A stretch of 38,315 nt of DNA, from the NCBI RefSeq assembly GCF_000220395.1, contig NW_004087647.1:1-38315 (forward strand), read 5' to 3'. A program made the position numbers and the translations under genes. This document shows, in pieces, positions 13,301 to 28,154 of the stretch; positions within the stretch are counted from its first letter, which is position 1, and each line of letters opens with the position of its first letter. This DNA is from Ichthyophthirius multifiliis (Eukaryota; Ciliophora; Oligohymenophorea; Hymenostomatida). Below the pieces are notes generated by a model. The model saw only the letters and a program-made list of their open reading frames with translations, had not been told where the DNA came from and did not search any database.

Positions 13301-15028
13301 TAAAAGAATATTTTTAAATAACGATTTTTCTCTAATAGAAATAATATCAAAATTATTCAAATGTAAATTAAAACTTTTATTTTCTATCAAATCATTTTCA
13401 TCAATAATTGTTTTGGAAGGAAAATTCTTATCTTTTTCAGTTAATTATATTTTCTTTTTATAATTTTATATTTGATTTTCATTTTATAAATTAATAAAGC
13501 TTTAAATATCGTTTATTATATCTTAAATTTGATTTTATCCGTTTATTTTTTAGACTCCATCTTTCTATTCTATATTGTCTAAAACACATTCCAATATAAT
13601 TCCTGTTGTGGTATTTTAAAGATCAATTTCATTTAATTAATTAAAATACTGGAAAAAAGGTTCTTAAAGTTTTTGGATTATTTCAGGCGGTTTTTCTATC
13701 GTTTCTATTTTTTTTTCTTCTTTTATTTATTTTGGTTCATCAACTTTTTTGGTATCTTTTTTAGTCTCTTTTTATGCTCCTTTTTTGTTTTTAGATTCTA
13801 GTTCGACTTTTGAGGCTTTTTCTTATTATTCTTTTAAAACTTTGAGCCTTAAATCCTCTTCTTCTTGCTATTTTTTAATTGTTTCTTGGTATTCTTTAGG
13901 ACATAGTTTTTACAAAGGTTTACTTTACAGCCATATTTGGTATTCGCAAAGGTCAATAGAAAATTAAAAAATATTTTATATTAATTTTTCGGTAAAGTTT
14001 TAGAGAGATTCATCTTCTTTTTTTATGTTAATTGGAAAATTTAAGTTTCGGACGAAAGAATTTTTCATATGTTAGTTTTTTTTACATTATTTTTTAAATT
14101 CTTCTATATATTTCTAATTTTCTAATATAAATATAATGTCTTCTTCATCATATTATGGTATGTTTTTTTTGTTTTCTTTTTTTTTTTATAATATAATTTA
14201 TATTTTTTTTAAAAAAATACCATTTTAATTATTATTATTTTCTATAAAGTCATTCTATTTTATTAAAAAAAAATATATAAATATTTTATTAAGATATATT
14301 ATTTTATAATAAAAATACCATTCTTTCTTTCAAATCTTCCTCGAAATTATTTTTTTAATTGAGTAGTGTATTATTAAAATCTTCATTATTATGCTAATAT
14401 GATTCTTTTATGTAAAAAACTATATTAATTTCCTATTCTATAAATTAAATTTCTTCTAATTTTGGAAAATCACTCAAAAAATAAATAATATCTAACACTT
14501 TTTAATATTCGATTTCGTTTTTGACTTCTTCTTTTTTAATTTCATCTTCTACTATATCATTTTTTGCAACTTTTTTATTGTCTTTTTTAGCTTCCTCTAT
14601 TTTTTTATTTTAAAATTAAAAAAAATATTTTAACTAACTCTTTTTTAAATCAGGTTTTTCTTCTTTCCCTTCAAGTGTTTTTTTTTTGCTAATCTTCCTT
14701 TTATATCTAAATCTTAAATTAATTAATTGAATGATTATGCTAATAATTAAGGAGTTATTTAAGTATTTAATGATTCTATTTATTTCGGGTCTTTTTTTTA
14801 TTTTTCATTTAAACTATTTGGATTAACATATAATCCTTTTTCTTTTGCAAATTCAAGTATTTCTTCAACAAAAATGCTTTTTTAAAATTATTTTGGATTA
14901 ATTTTTAGATTTTGGATAAGATTTTAGTAACGGGATTTTTTTCCTTGATATTTTAATATTACTTTTAAAGAAATCCAAGGTGGTAAATCTTGTGTGTTTA
15001 TTTCTTCGTCTTTTTTTTTAGGAGGCAT
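10391..15028 (-). CDS. SPAG17: SPAG17/PF6, axonemal central-pair projection protein
   Basis: Homologue of Chlamydomonas PF6 and mammalian SPAG17, a scaffold of the C1a projection of the ciliary central pair, needed for motility. Starts MPPKKKDEE at 15028 and stops with TGA at 10391-10393. Ten introns: 14597-14638, 14255-14318, 14176-14220, 13111-13192, 12607-12658, 12297-12449, 11879-11933, 11610-11655, 11392-11437, 10859-10904. About 1335 residues, shorter than animal SPAG17. Landmarks: YNEEYDNLYIIIYFKNPPGR, a threonine-rich repeat-like region (GKGSVIKYMKDGSTIILYAN, ITYKDGTKYVKHQDGTEIIT), and a C-terminal PQPPTWIPVKLFVVQNDNTG. The frame breaks once at a run of ten T (plus strand, 14678-14687); spliced length is 4007 bases, one short of a multiple of three, matching a single missing base there. 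One exon begins with an ATG right after the intron at 12297-12449, so an automated model could split this gene in two. Confidence 0.88.
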
Positions 15029-15495
15029 TTTATTTTAATTTTTTGAATATATTTTTTTTTAGATGTTAGTTTCAAAAAAATAATAATATTTTTTTTAATT
15101 AAAAAATTAAAAATATAAAAAAAATAGAATTTATATATATAAATAAATAGGATATATATTTATGGATAATAATTTTTTATTTAATATTTCTATCAATTTA
15201 TATATATTTTAAATGTAATTATAAAATGTTTTTTTTGTATTAAAAGAAAATAAGTAAGTATATAAAATAAGAAATATATATATATTTATATTTTTAATTA
15301 TTGAATATTTATTAATTGTGCTATTTATTTTCTTTATTTTAAATAAAAGGAAAAAAATAAATAAATATTCAATTATCTGATAATTTATAAAATTTCATAA
15401 ATTATTATTTATTTCCCTTTTATTTATACTTTATTTAAAAAATAAAAATAAATAATTATCTAATATATAAAAAAAGGGAAAGTGAAAAAAAAAAA
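15029..15495. other. intergenic region between PP2C and SPAG17
   Basis: A+T-rich spacer between two minus-strand genes; it must carry the SPAG17 promoter and the PP2C 3' end. Two stretches containing AAATAAAAGG-like and CCCTTTTATTT-like sequence (near 15340 and 15415) are loosely inverted copies. No firm element. Confidence 0.4.
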
Positions 15496-16377
15496 TCAAT
15501 TTTTAATCTTAACAATAATGATAGTCATATTATCTAAACCCGAATTACATCCCATAGTAGAACTTGCCAAAATGCTATCAAGGAAATTTTCTGCTCTTTT
15601 ATCTAAAGGCATATTAGTATTACTTTCACTAAAATAATTAATTATTTCTTAATTGGATTTACATTCCCAGATACCATCACATCCTAAAACAATAAACTTA
15701 GTTTCCTAGGTGATATCAAATTCCTTAATATCCGGTAAGGCCGTAATAAGAAAGCTTTTGGGGTCTTTATTTTATGAATTCGCCATGTTAGTTTTATATT
15801 CCAAATCCCCTAAAGCTCTCGAAAGGTTCAAGTTTCCATTAACTCTTCCATTAAAAACATCTCCTCCAGCTTTTTAGATTCTTTCTTTTTCTTTTAAATT
15901 ATCCGGTTTATGATCTTCACTAAGTGCTACAGCTTTTCCTCCTTGGCTTACTACAGTTCTAGAATCTCCACTATTAGCGCAATATATTTTATTATTTACA
16001 ATAAGACATACATTTGCTGTACAGCCTGAATTTGAGTTTTCTAGTTCACGCTTTCCATCTGCACTTGCTATTAATTAATCCATTTTAAAAAATGTATCTT
16101 CAAGAGCTTAGGTGTAATTCCCAATTTTATATGACTAGTTAGCCTTTAATTCTTAAATGAAATATTTCTTTACAAATTTTGCGACTTCTTTTCCACCGTG
16201 ACCATCAAAAACACCAAATATGGACTTGTCTTCACCGTCGAAATTTAAATTAGCAATATGAGAGTCTTCCATATTTGTACGCCAACCTTGCATACCTACA
16301 GCAGTATATTCGAAACGGTTGTTTTGACCCTTTTCGGTGTCTTTTAAAGTTATTGGGGAAGATAAATAACAACCCAT
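15496..16377 (-). CDS. PP2C-family serine/threonine phosphatase, acylated N-terminus
   Basis: Metal-dependent protein phosphatase (PPM/PP2C), removing phosphate from Ser/Thr. A single exon of 293 residues, the size of a bare catalytic domain. In order: MGCYLSSP (Gly-2 and Cys-3 suit myristoylation and palmitoylation), GWRTNMEDSH (motif 1), FGVFDGHGGKEVA (metal-binding Asp and Gly), YCANSGDSRTVV, LSEDHKPDN, NGNLNLSRALGD, LGCDGIWE (metal-binding Asp) and SGLDNMTIIIV (C-terminal metal-site Asp-Asn). All key residues are present, so the enzyme should be active. Stop TGA at 15496-15498, directly after VKIKN. No intron is needed. The N-terminal acylation signal implies a membrane-attached phosphatase, as in other protist PP2C enzymes. 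The partner kinase is unknown, although a STE20-like kinase starts divergently 656 bases away. Confidence 0.95.
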
Positions 16378-17033
16378 TTAAATATTTTTTATAGTTTTTT
16401 TGATATTTTAAAAAATAATTTAAAATTAAATATTATATTTTATATATTTATGATTATGTATATTTATTTATTTAATTTTTTTATATTTATTTAATTAATG
16501 TTATTTTCTTTTCTTTATTTTTTATATATTAGTCATTTTTTATAAAGTTTTTTTATTTTATTCTTTTTTTTTTTTAATGTTTTTTTTATCTTATGTATTT
16601 TTATTTTTTACTTTTTTATCAAATATTTTCTTTATATTATTATTTTTATACATATTATCTTTATTATTAAATATTATTTTTATTAAAATAAACAATAATA
16701 TAAAAAAAATAATAATTTGATTATTAAGATAAATTTATAAAAATTATATATAATTAAAATTTAATTTATTAATTATTATTTTTTATAATTTTAAAAATAG
16801 TTTATATATTTTAAAAAAAAAATTGTATTATTATTAATATTTTTTTTTTATAAAATCATAATTTTTTCTTATAAAATTTGTCTTAAATTAAAAAAAATAT
16901 ATAATAGAATCTATTTAAATATTATAATTTATTATTTAAAATACAAATTAAATTACCAATTTGTATCAACATTTTTAATATTTTTTTTTTAAAATAATAT
17001 TAAATAAAAATAATTTAAAAATCTATACTTTTA
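16378..17033. promoter_or_regulatory. divergent intergenic region, PP2C / STE20-like kinase
   Basis: About 650 bases between two genes transcribed outward, so promoters for both lie here. Very A+T-rich; no motif recognised. Confidence 0.4.
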
Positions 17034-19629
<2,596 letters not shown>

Positions 19630-19841
19630 GAAAAAAAAAGAAAATGTTTTTAAAAATAATTTTTTTATATATGTCAAATAAAATTATATTAATAGTTAAA
19701 TTTTTTTACAAATAAATGCATATTTATTTTTAATTTATTTAAAATAAAAAAGATAATATTTACATATATATATTAAACAAATAAAATATATAATAGAAAA
19801 AAGATTTTTATATGATTTTATTTAAATAATTATTTAAAAAA
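19630..19841. other. short 3'-to-3' spacer
   Basis: About 210 bases between convergent genes; contains only poly-A/T sequence. Confidence 0.5.
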
Positions 19842-20921
19842 TCAATCATTAAATTTATATTATTTATTAAATTTTTAAACAATAATTTATATATCTTCTT
19901 ATTCGCGTTATAAATATTTTTATTCGATTTCGTTAATTACATTTTTTTTGTTCTCATTGATTTAATTTAAAGTTTATTCATCTAATTTAATTTTTAAAAA
20001 AATATATAATATATTGTATTTTTAGAAATTAGAAATATATATTTTACCAATTTTTTCTCCTTTTTTTTGAATTTCGAATAATTCTTTTTCATAATTAAAT
20101 TCTATTTTTTCTATTTAAAGTTTTTTTTCTTCTTAGAGACTACATATTTTATTTTAGATCAAATTCTATAAAATATTATCTAAATTATTAAATTATTTAA
20201 CATTTGATTAGATAATTTATTATATTCCAGCCCCATAATCAGCCTATATATCAATAGATTAAGCAATAGGAGTTAATTCATTATTTTTTTTCTTTCTTTT
20301 TTTCTACCTTTTATTAAGTCTTTTTAAAATATTATTATGTTGTTTTTTTAAATCTTTTTCTATCACAACTTATTATTCTAGTTGATTTTCTTCTTAAGAA
20401 TCAATAATTTTATTTACTTCTTCATCTGTAACTGCGCATGAAGTAGTTTTTTCTTTAAAAATATGTAATTTTTATTATCCCACTGTTTATTTATTATAAT
20501 CTCCTCCTGTATTATGTTAATTATTCTCTTCATTATTTAAATCTTCTTTTCTCTCATCTTCTTAGGTTGATTTATGCTTTGTGCTATTATTAATTTATTC
20601 CTATAGATTTACTTTTTAAGATTATTCGAATTTGTTAATAGAATTTATTACGTTGGGCTTTTTGTACACATTTATTATCTTATTTTTATATTTTAAACAT
20701 TTTCCCTCTTCATCTAAATCGTAATATTCTACTGCTTCCGTGTATAAATTTATAAGCTTTTTTATTTAACCTATATCAGGTTCTTCGGAAATATCGATTA
20801 ATGTTTCTAAATCACGCATTTTTATTATAAAATTTGGAGGTAGTTCAGAATCTTCACTTACTATTGTGAATTGTTAAGACTAATTAGGTGGATTTTATGC
20901 TCCTATATATTTCCAAAACAT
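19842..20921 (-). CDS. acidic coiled-coil protein of unknown function
   Basis: Not recognised. ATG at 20919-20921 (MFWKYIGAQNPPNQ), one intron at 19982-20047 (66 bases), TGA at 19842-19844; 337 residues, length divisible by three. Residues about 40-90 form a helical block, MRDLETLIDISEEPDIGQIK followed by LINLYTEAVEYYDLDEEGKC. A low-complexity Glu/Asn/Gln region follows, then a basic cluster (RLNKRQKKRKKNN), and the C-terminal 100 residues look like a coiled coil rich in Glu, Lys, Gln and Ile. The N-terminal block recalls helical-repeat modules that bind partners, but this is only an impression. It converges with the STE20-like kinase gene. Confidence 0.8.
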
Positions 20922-21172
20922 ATTTTTTAAATTATGATTTTTTTTATATATATAATTAATTTATGAATATATTAAGTGTATTTTAAAAAAAATTATATTA
21001 TTATTTTGATAAAAATTTTATTAATTTAATTTGTTTTTTCTTTTTAATTTAGATAATAATAATAAAAATATATATATATTTTTACTTATTCATGCATTAT
21101 ATTCGCTATTTTATATTTATTAAAAATTTATTAAAATTTTTATTAAATAGTTTTTTTTATAATAAAATAAAA
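20922..21172. promoter_or_regulatory. divergent intergenic region
   Basis: About 250 bases between two outward-facing genes; A+T-rich, no element recognised. Confidence 0.4.
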
Positions 21173-22087
21173 ATGTTAAATTATAGATATAACGAAGAAT
21201 TAAATTTTGCAAAAAATTATAATTAAAAAATATATTAATTTAATAGTCCTAAAAACCAATAAACTTAAAAATTATAAAATCCAATAGTTTAATATGAAAA
21301 TAATAGCTAATTTGAGTTTAAATCATCTGTTAAAATGACTTAATTTTCTAATTAAGATAATATATATAAAATTTTCTAATAAAACAATTAAGAAAATTCT
21401 GAGACATTTCGTCCTTGTTAAAAGTTATTTATAAAAAAATTAATATATTTTATACAAACGTAAAAAATTAAAAGAAAAATATAATTACAACCTTCATAAT
21501 CATCCGACTATTTCCAAGTAAGATAAAAGAAATCAGTTTAATATATGTAGAATAAACCTAATATTAACCCTATAACAGGAAAAAATGATGACGATAAAAA
21601 TAGTGAAAACATAACTAATGATTAAGCGCCTTAAATGCCTACAAGAGGAGATTAAAAAATTTCTAATGAATATAAAAAAATGCAAGAATAAAAACATTTG
21701 TTAAGACATGATAGAAATGAGAGTAATTAAAATTAATAGAATTTATGGAATGTACCGTTTATGCATACCGGAACTAATTGTAAAGATGTTTTAAGCGGAG
21801 GAATGCATGCTGATTCTAAAAAAAATTCAACTGTAGTTGAAAAATGTAATATTATTCCTTTTAAAGAAAGGATTGCTTAGTTCGGAAGTCTTAATTTTAA
21901 TCAAGATCATAGAAAAAGAAGTATAAATTTTAATTTTTAGAATATATTTTAAAATTGTAATGTCTTTTATTTTTTGAAAAAAATAGGCAATTTTATAGAA
22001 AGAGAAGAATAGAAACATTTATAAAATCTTCAAAAAAAATATAAAAAACTAAGTTTTATTAATTTTTATTTATAGCAATAAATATGA
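21173..22087 (+). CDS. hypothetical Asn/Gln-rich protein
   Basis: Not recognised. ATG at 21173, intron 21424-21474 (51 bases) in the correct phase, TGA at 22085-22087; 287 residues. The first 90 residues are a low-complexity N/Q/K/Y region. The second exon carries a more conserved-looking stretch: LWNVPFMHTGTNCKDVLSGG followed by MHADSK, and then PFKERIAQFGSLNFNQDHRK. A 30-base GT..AG segment at about 21958-21987 is in frame and could be a retained or very short intron; removing it does not change the downstream frame. The gene converges with the HYOU1-like gene about 180 bases away. Confidence 0.7.
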
Positions 22088-22264
22088 ACTTTAATATTAA
22101 AAATAAAATTTAATTTTTATTTTATATTTATTAATATATTTGCTTATATTTAATTATTAGATTATTTTATAAATTTAATTTTTATTTTAGTTTTTTTTAA
22201 TACAAAATATACCTTAACTATTTTTCTTAAAATAATAAAAAAAAGTTATATAATTTTTTTTTTT

Positions 22265-25249
22265 TCAAAGATCTGTTTAAATGTTTTCTTATTTTTGATT
22301 ACTTTAACCCTATAAATTATATATTTTTTAATTATTTATCATTAATTTTTACTGTATTTTAATTATCTTATTGCTATTGCTATTATTATTCTTCTTCTTT
22401 TGCTTCTTTTTCATCTTTTTACTATTATTATTCTTTTTTTTCTTCATTATTCTCTTCTTTTTTATCTTCTTATTTCTTCTCTTTCTTTTTCTTATTAGCA
22501 TCTTCTTTCTTATCAGATTTTTTATCATCCTAAATAAATTTATATATATTTAAAAAATAATATTTACTTTAGGTTTTTAAATTAATTTTAATTTGTCGAA
22601 CTCTTTTTTAATTTCATTAACTTTACTGTCTAAATCAAGAATAGTGAATAAAGGATCTACATTCAAAGGAGCTTCGCTTTATTTTTTTTCAACATCATTA
22701 ATCCAAGTAATAGTTTCATTAAGTAATAAGTAAACAGGAATTTTTTATTCTGAAGTGATATGGCTATGAGTAACATTTAATCTTTCAACTTTTTAAACAA
22801 AATCAAGAATTTTTGATTTGGTAACATTCATAGCTTTTGGTCTTTTTTCATATTCATTAATTCTATTTATTACTGGACTTATTACATTATAAATTTATGT
22901 ACTTCTTTTTTTAAAGTCTTCAGTTTTTGCGCTATTTGATTCTTCACTAGTTAACCATTCTTCATTCTTAGTTTTTAATTTTAGTTAAATATTTTATTTT
23001 TTTTAATATTTTTATATAAAAAAATACTTCATCAGATAATTTAACAGCATCATCAACTTCTTATTAAACAGAAAATTTAAGATATGTTTCATCGTCTTTA
23101 TATTCTCTGATTTGATAGATTAAAGATTCAAGGGTATTTTTTTCTTTTTCATAAATTTTAATTTATTCTTGATGATTATCAAATCTTTCAAGCTTCTTTT
23201 ATGATTATTCAATTTAAGTTTGATTTAAAGGAATGAAATAATCAATAGTTTCTTCAACATCTAAATCAAAATGTTACAATTTGTATTTAGTTTAGAATTG
23301 CTTTTCAGTTTGATTGTTAAATAAATTTACGTTTAAATTTTCACCATCATCTTTTAATTCTTCGCCATCATTTTCTTATTCATTTCCGTTTTCTCCATCA
23401 TAACTTAATTTAATGTTTGAAATATATATTAAAAAAATATATAGTTTACTTTCTTAAAAATATATTTTTAGTTTCAACAGGTTTAATATTTTCAACTTCT
23501 ACAATTTAAGTAATATTCAAAGCAGCATTAACTTAAATCATATCAACAATTTTGATACTTCCTAATTCAAACATTAGACTTAATTTAGGTTTTCCAAATC
23601 CTTAATACTTTTCATTTTAGGTTATTTAAGTAATGTTATTTACAATATAAGAAACCAAATTTTATGTATTTCCTTCATAATCTTATGTAAATAAACTAAT
23701 TTTTAAATCTTTATCATGTTTAAAAGTCAATGTTTTGCGACTTCCAAATCTTTTTTTGGCTTAAAATAGAACTGTTTCTTTTTAGAAACTTTTATTTTCC
23801 TCTCCATCCTTATCTTCTTATTAATTTTCATCAACTACCAAATCTTAAATTTTCATTCTTATATCAAAGTTATACCCATCATTTAAATATATTTTCTTAA
23901 CTCTAAATGAAGATGAATAGTTAGCTGCGTGAAAAGCGGCTCCTTAAGCCATTGCTTCATCTCCATTCAAATGGAATCCAGGCTTAAGCTCTTGCAAATA
24001 TTCCTATAAAATTTACTAAACTTTAGGTACTCTGATACTTCCTCCAATTAATTCCACTTTATTAATATCTGAGAGTGTTTTATTGCTTCTTTCAAGAACC
24101 TTCTATATTGGAATAGTTACTTTTTCAAATAATTATTGATTAATATTCTCAAAAATAGTTCTATTAATATTAGAAGTAAAATCTGAACCTTCCAAAAGTC
24201 CTTCAGAAAAAAATTAGAAATCTTTATTTGCAGAAAGTACTTCTTTAGCTTTATTACATTCTTTTAAAAGTTTTACCATCCCTCTTCTATTTTTTCTAAA
24301 AGATTCCAAACCTTTTCTATTTGGCATTTTATCTATTACATCTGCAAAGTATTAAGCCAAAGCTAAATCTTATGCATAACCTCCGATTCCATTGAAAGCA
24401 TAATCTGCGAGTACTGTAATTACTGGAATAGATTTTTAAGTATCAAATTTAGATGTATTATTAATAAATTGATATTCAACCAAACTTGCTTGCGTAGTAG
24501 TAGCTCCCATATTGTAAAAAAGAACAGTTTCTGAACTTCCTTCTTCAAGTTTTGTAATTCCAAAATGCAATGCGGCTGCTGTATTTTCATGTATTAAATT
24601 TAGAGGGGATAATCCAGCTATTCTTGCAGCTTAAACGAGGGCTGTTCTTGTTCTTAAAGAGTAGTTTGTGGGTACTGTAATGACACAGTCTCTTATATTT
24701 TAGAGTTCGGCTTTTATTTCAGCATTTTTTTTGGCAGTTTTTAATATCATGGCGACTACTTCTTCAACGGAAAGTATTATTTTTTCTTCAGGGTCGTTTA
24801 GATAAAACTTTTATAATTCAAATAGTACTGTATGCCTTTCAGAGTCGATAGATATTAAATATTCTTCATAATATTATTTTGCTGTTTCAAATGTTTCTCG
24901 ATCGTTTTCTAAAGCGCCTAAAAATTTATTCAAAAAAACGAAAGATGTGTAGGGATTTCTCACTTATTTATTTGATGCATCTTTATCATATATTCTTTCA
25001 CTTCCTAAAAAGGAAATCTTTGTTTATTTTTTTATAAAAGTTTTAATTGATTTTTTATAATTATTTTTTTACAGAAGTCATTGTTTTTCGTTTAGTTGTA
25101 GTATTTTCTACTATTAGAAATGACTTTTTGGGAGAATTCAAACTTACTTTAAAGAATTAAGAACTAAAATCGATACCTATTACAGCAGCATTTATTACTT
25201 TTAATAATATAAAAATTAATATGCTAAGTCTTGAGATTACTTTAATCAT
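22265..25249 (-). CDS. HYOU1: HYOU1/GRP170-class ER HSP70
   Basis: Large endoplasmic-reticulum HSP70 (HYOU1, yeast Lhs1), a chaperone and nucleotide exchange factor for BiP. Starts at 25249 with a signal peptide (MIKVISRLSILIFILLKVIN), then the nucleotide-binding domain: VIGIDFSSQFFKVSL, the HENTAAALHFGI motif, LFYNMGATTTQASLVEY and VELIGGSIRVPKVQ. A substrate-binding domain and an acidic loop (YDGENGNEQENDGEE) follow, then a helical lid and a Lys/Glu/Gln-rich tail. Introns: 25018-25072, 23404-23449, 22967-23027, 22530-22567 and 22310-22352. With these the length is 914 codons including TGA at 22265-22267. The last residues read NIQTDL, not a KDEL-type retrieval signal. The size, and loop and lid longer than in BiP, separate this from ordinary BiP. 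Confidence 0.92.
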
Positions 25250-25640
25250 TTTTTTTTGTTTTTAATCTTTTGATTTTTTAATATAATTAATAATATTTTT
25301 ATTTTTAACATATTTTGATTATTTTTAAAATTTTTTTTATATATAATAAATTTATCTTATATTTATTCGAAAGAAATATTTTATTTATTATATTAAATTA
25401 ATATTTTATTTTAATATAAATTTTTATATTGTTTTAATCATACGTAAAAATTAATTAATTTTACACGTGTAATTAAATTATAATTATTTTAATATAAAAA
25501 TTATATTTATATAAATAATGCAAATTATATAATTTGAAATATTAAAAATAATATTGATAGATAGATAATCTTAACAATTTTAAGATTATATATTGAAAAA
25601 CTTTTATATAAAATAATTAATAATATTTACTTTATATTAA
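25250..25640. promoter_or_regulatory. intergenic region upstream of HYOU1
   Basis: About 390 bases, A+T-rich. It should contain the HYOU1 promoter and the 3' end of the Aurora-like gene. A TTTTACACGTGTAA-like palindrome near 25460 is the only G+C-bearing symmetric site seen; CACGTG is a known binding core for bHLH factors and related stress boxes, but its use here is a guess. Confidence 0.4.
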
Positions 25641-28089
25641 TCAATTTTTATTATAAAGAATTACATTATTAATTTCAGCATTCATTTCTTCTTTCATTTA
25701 TTTATCAAATAACTGTATATGTTTCACCATCCAATGATGTTTTAACTATTATTTAATACTTTATCTATTTGCCATGCTAACATTAAGTAATCCGGTGATA
25801 AAAGATTAAGCTTCCTCTGAAATTTATTTCACAAACTTAAATTAACCAACTTCTATTTTTTATAAAGTCCCTTTTCTTGTTCTTTCATAAAAAGGAGTCA
25901 CTCCTTACATTAATTCATATGCCATAACTCCTAAAGCCCAAACATCAACCTATTTATTGTATTTCTCACCTTTTACAATTTCAGGACTCATATAATCTAA
26001 TGTACCACAATATGTATTTCTACTTTCTTTATCATCACAAACTCTACTATAACCAAAATCAGCTATTTTTGCTAAATTCTAATTATTTTATTTTATATAT
26101 TTTTAAAAATTAATATTTATCTTAATTTACATTGCAAAGTAATATATTTTCAGTTTTAATATCTCTATGTATTATTTTTTTATTATGTATATAAAATAAG
26201 GCATCGGAAACTTACATTAAGTAATAAGCTGCTAATTCTTCACTTAAACATTTATTTGGTTATTATTTTTAGAACATGTGTAATTCTCCACCTGGTGCAT
26301 ATTCCATGATGAGATAAAAATATTTTTAATCTTCAAAAAATCCATAGAGTTTTACAATATTAGGGTGACAACAAGAATTCTAAATTTTTATTTCTTAACT
26401 AAATTAATCAGCCATATAACCTTCTATTAATTCTTTTTTAGATAGTTTTTTTAATGCAAAAAGGAAACCTGTTTTAATATCTACACTTAAAAAGACTTCC
26501 GAATGCTTTCCTTTTCCTAATTTTTTAATAATTCTTATGTCTTTCATCCCATATTCTTTATATATTTCTATTTAAGGATTTATATACTCATTGTTACTTA
26601 ATTCAATATTTTTTTTTTCACCACCTATAAAAGCACTTTTATTTGAACTTTTACCATGATGATGTTTACTATTTTCTGTGTACAAGCTTTATTATTATTT
26701 TAATTATCCACTATCTATTATATTTGAAGTATTTGTTAAATATTAATAATAGGAACACATATTTTAATTCAGAGGATTATCTGAAATATTCAAAGCATCA
26801 GCATTTCTACTAACTGACGGAGTTGCATATAAATGCTTTTATTATTATTAAGTTTTGGCTTAATTTATTAAAGAAAATCCTTCATCTTCTTTTTTAAGAT
26901 CTTTATATACATTTTATATTGGAAAAATCATAGGACTATACAAATAGCTATTTTAATGACTAATACTATTTTAGTTTTTGTGTTATGATGGAACATTAGG
27001 TGAATTATAAATATTATTGATTTCAATTGGAAAATTCGAAAAAGGTGCTCCTCCTTTATCATCTACAATATTTGGGATCAAACAGCTGTTTTCTATATAA
27101 TTATTATTTGCTTGTTGACAAATATCAATTTTGCTAATATTGATTTAAGAAGCATCTAATATTTTTGTCTAAGGCGTAGTTTAGTATTATTATTAATCAA
27201 TATTATTAAAGGATTATTACTAAGCATCTAAATTTAAATATGAATTAATTATTTATTATATGTTTGATTTATCTAATTGGTTTTGAATAACTTCTTACTC
27301 ATTTATATTATTATTATTAATTTAACTTGAGTTAAGATTTTAGATAAATTAACTATTGTCTAAGTTATTATTTGATACTAGTATGTTAAAATGATTTTCT
27401 CCTACAATTTAGCTTAAATCTAATTAATTATTTTAGTTTTCCTGATGAATTTCTAAATTTATGTTAGAATATTTATTATTTAATTGACTTATTTCACCCA
27501 TATAATTAAATATATTAGAGTTTTTTTTATCTAATTAAAGTTCATATCCTGGACTTAAAGGATATAAATTTTATATTGCAGTTTTATTAATTTCTTAAAC
27601 GTTTTCGATAGTTAAACTTTTTAGTGAATTATGTTATTAATTTTAAGTATTTGGTAAAGACTATTCTTCTAATTAAAGCTGGCTTTATATTAAATATTTT
27701 TCACATAATTAACTTTTTTACATAAAATTATCTATCAATTAGCTATTTTTTGCCTCTTATTTAAAATCATCAACATATGATGCAAATTAAGCACTAAAAT
27801 TTTGAGAAATTCTACTATTTTAATGATTTTACAAATCAAAAATATTTTCGAGTTAACGCAAATCAACACTTTTTTAAGGTTATTTAATATTAACAAAATT
27901 ATAATTATTAATATTTTAAATTGATTTTTAATGTTAAAAATAATTATTTTCAAATTTTTCATATGCATCAGAACTTTTTTAAGATACATTATTTTATATA
28001 TAAGGTTAATTTTTTTAACTTTTTATAATAAAATTATCTGCATTTTTAATTATATCTTTATTACTAATAATATTAGTAAATGATATTAA

Positions 28090-28154
<65 letters not shown>

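Noticed and set aside
15330-15480. Possible imperfect inverted repeat in the PP2C-SPAG17 spacer
   Set aside because: The arms are low-complexity A/T with many mismatches, as expected by chance at this base composition.
22371-22553. Plus-strand Leu/Phe-rich frame of 60 residues
   Set aside because: It is the complement of the Lys/Glu/Gln-rich tail of the HYOU1-like gene.
27735-27989. Minus-strand standard-code frame of 84 residues
   Set aside because: It is a shifted frame within the N-terminal region of the Aurora-like kinase, whose code 6 reading is continuous and ends in a clear kinase domain.
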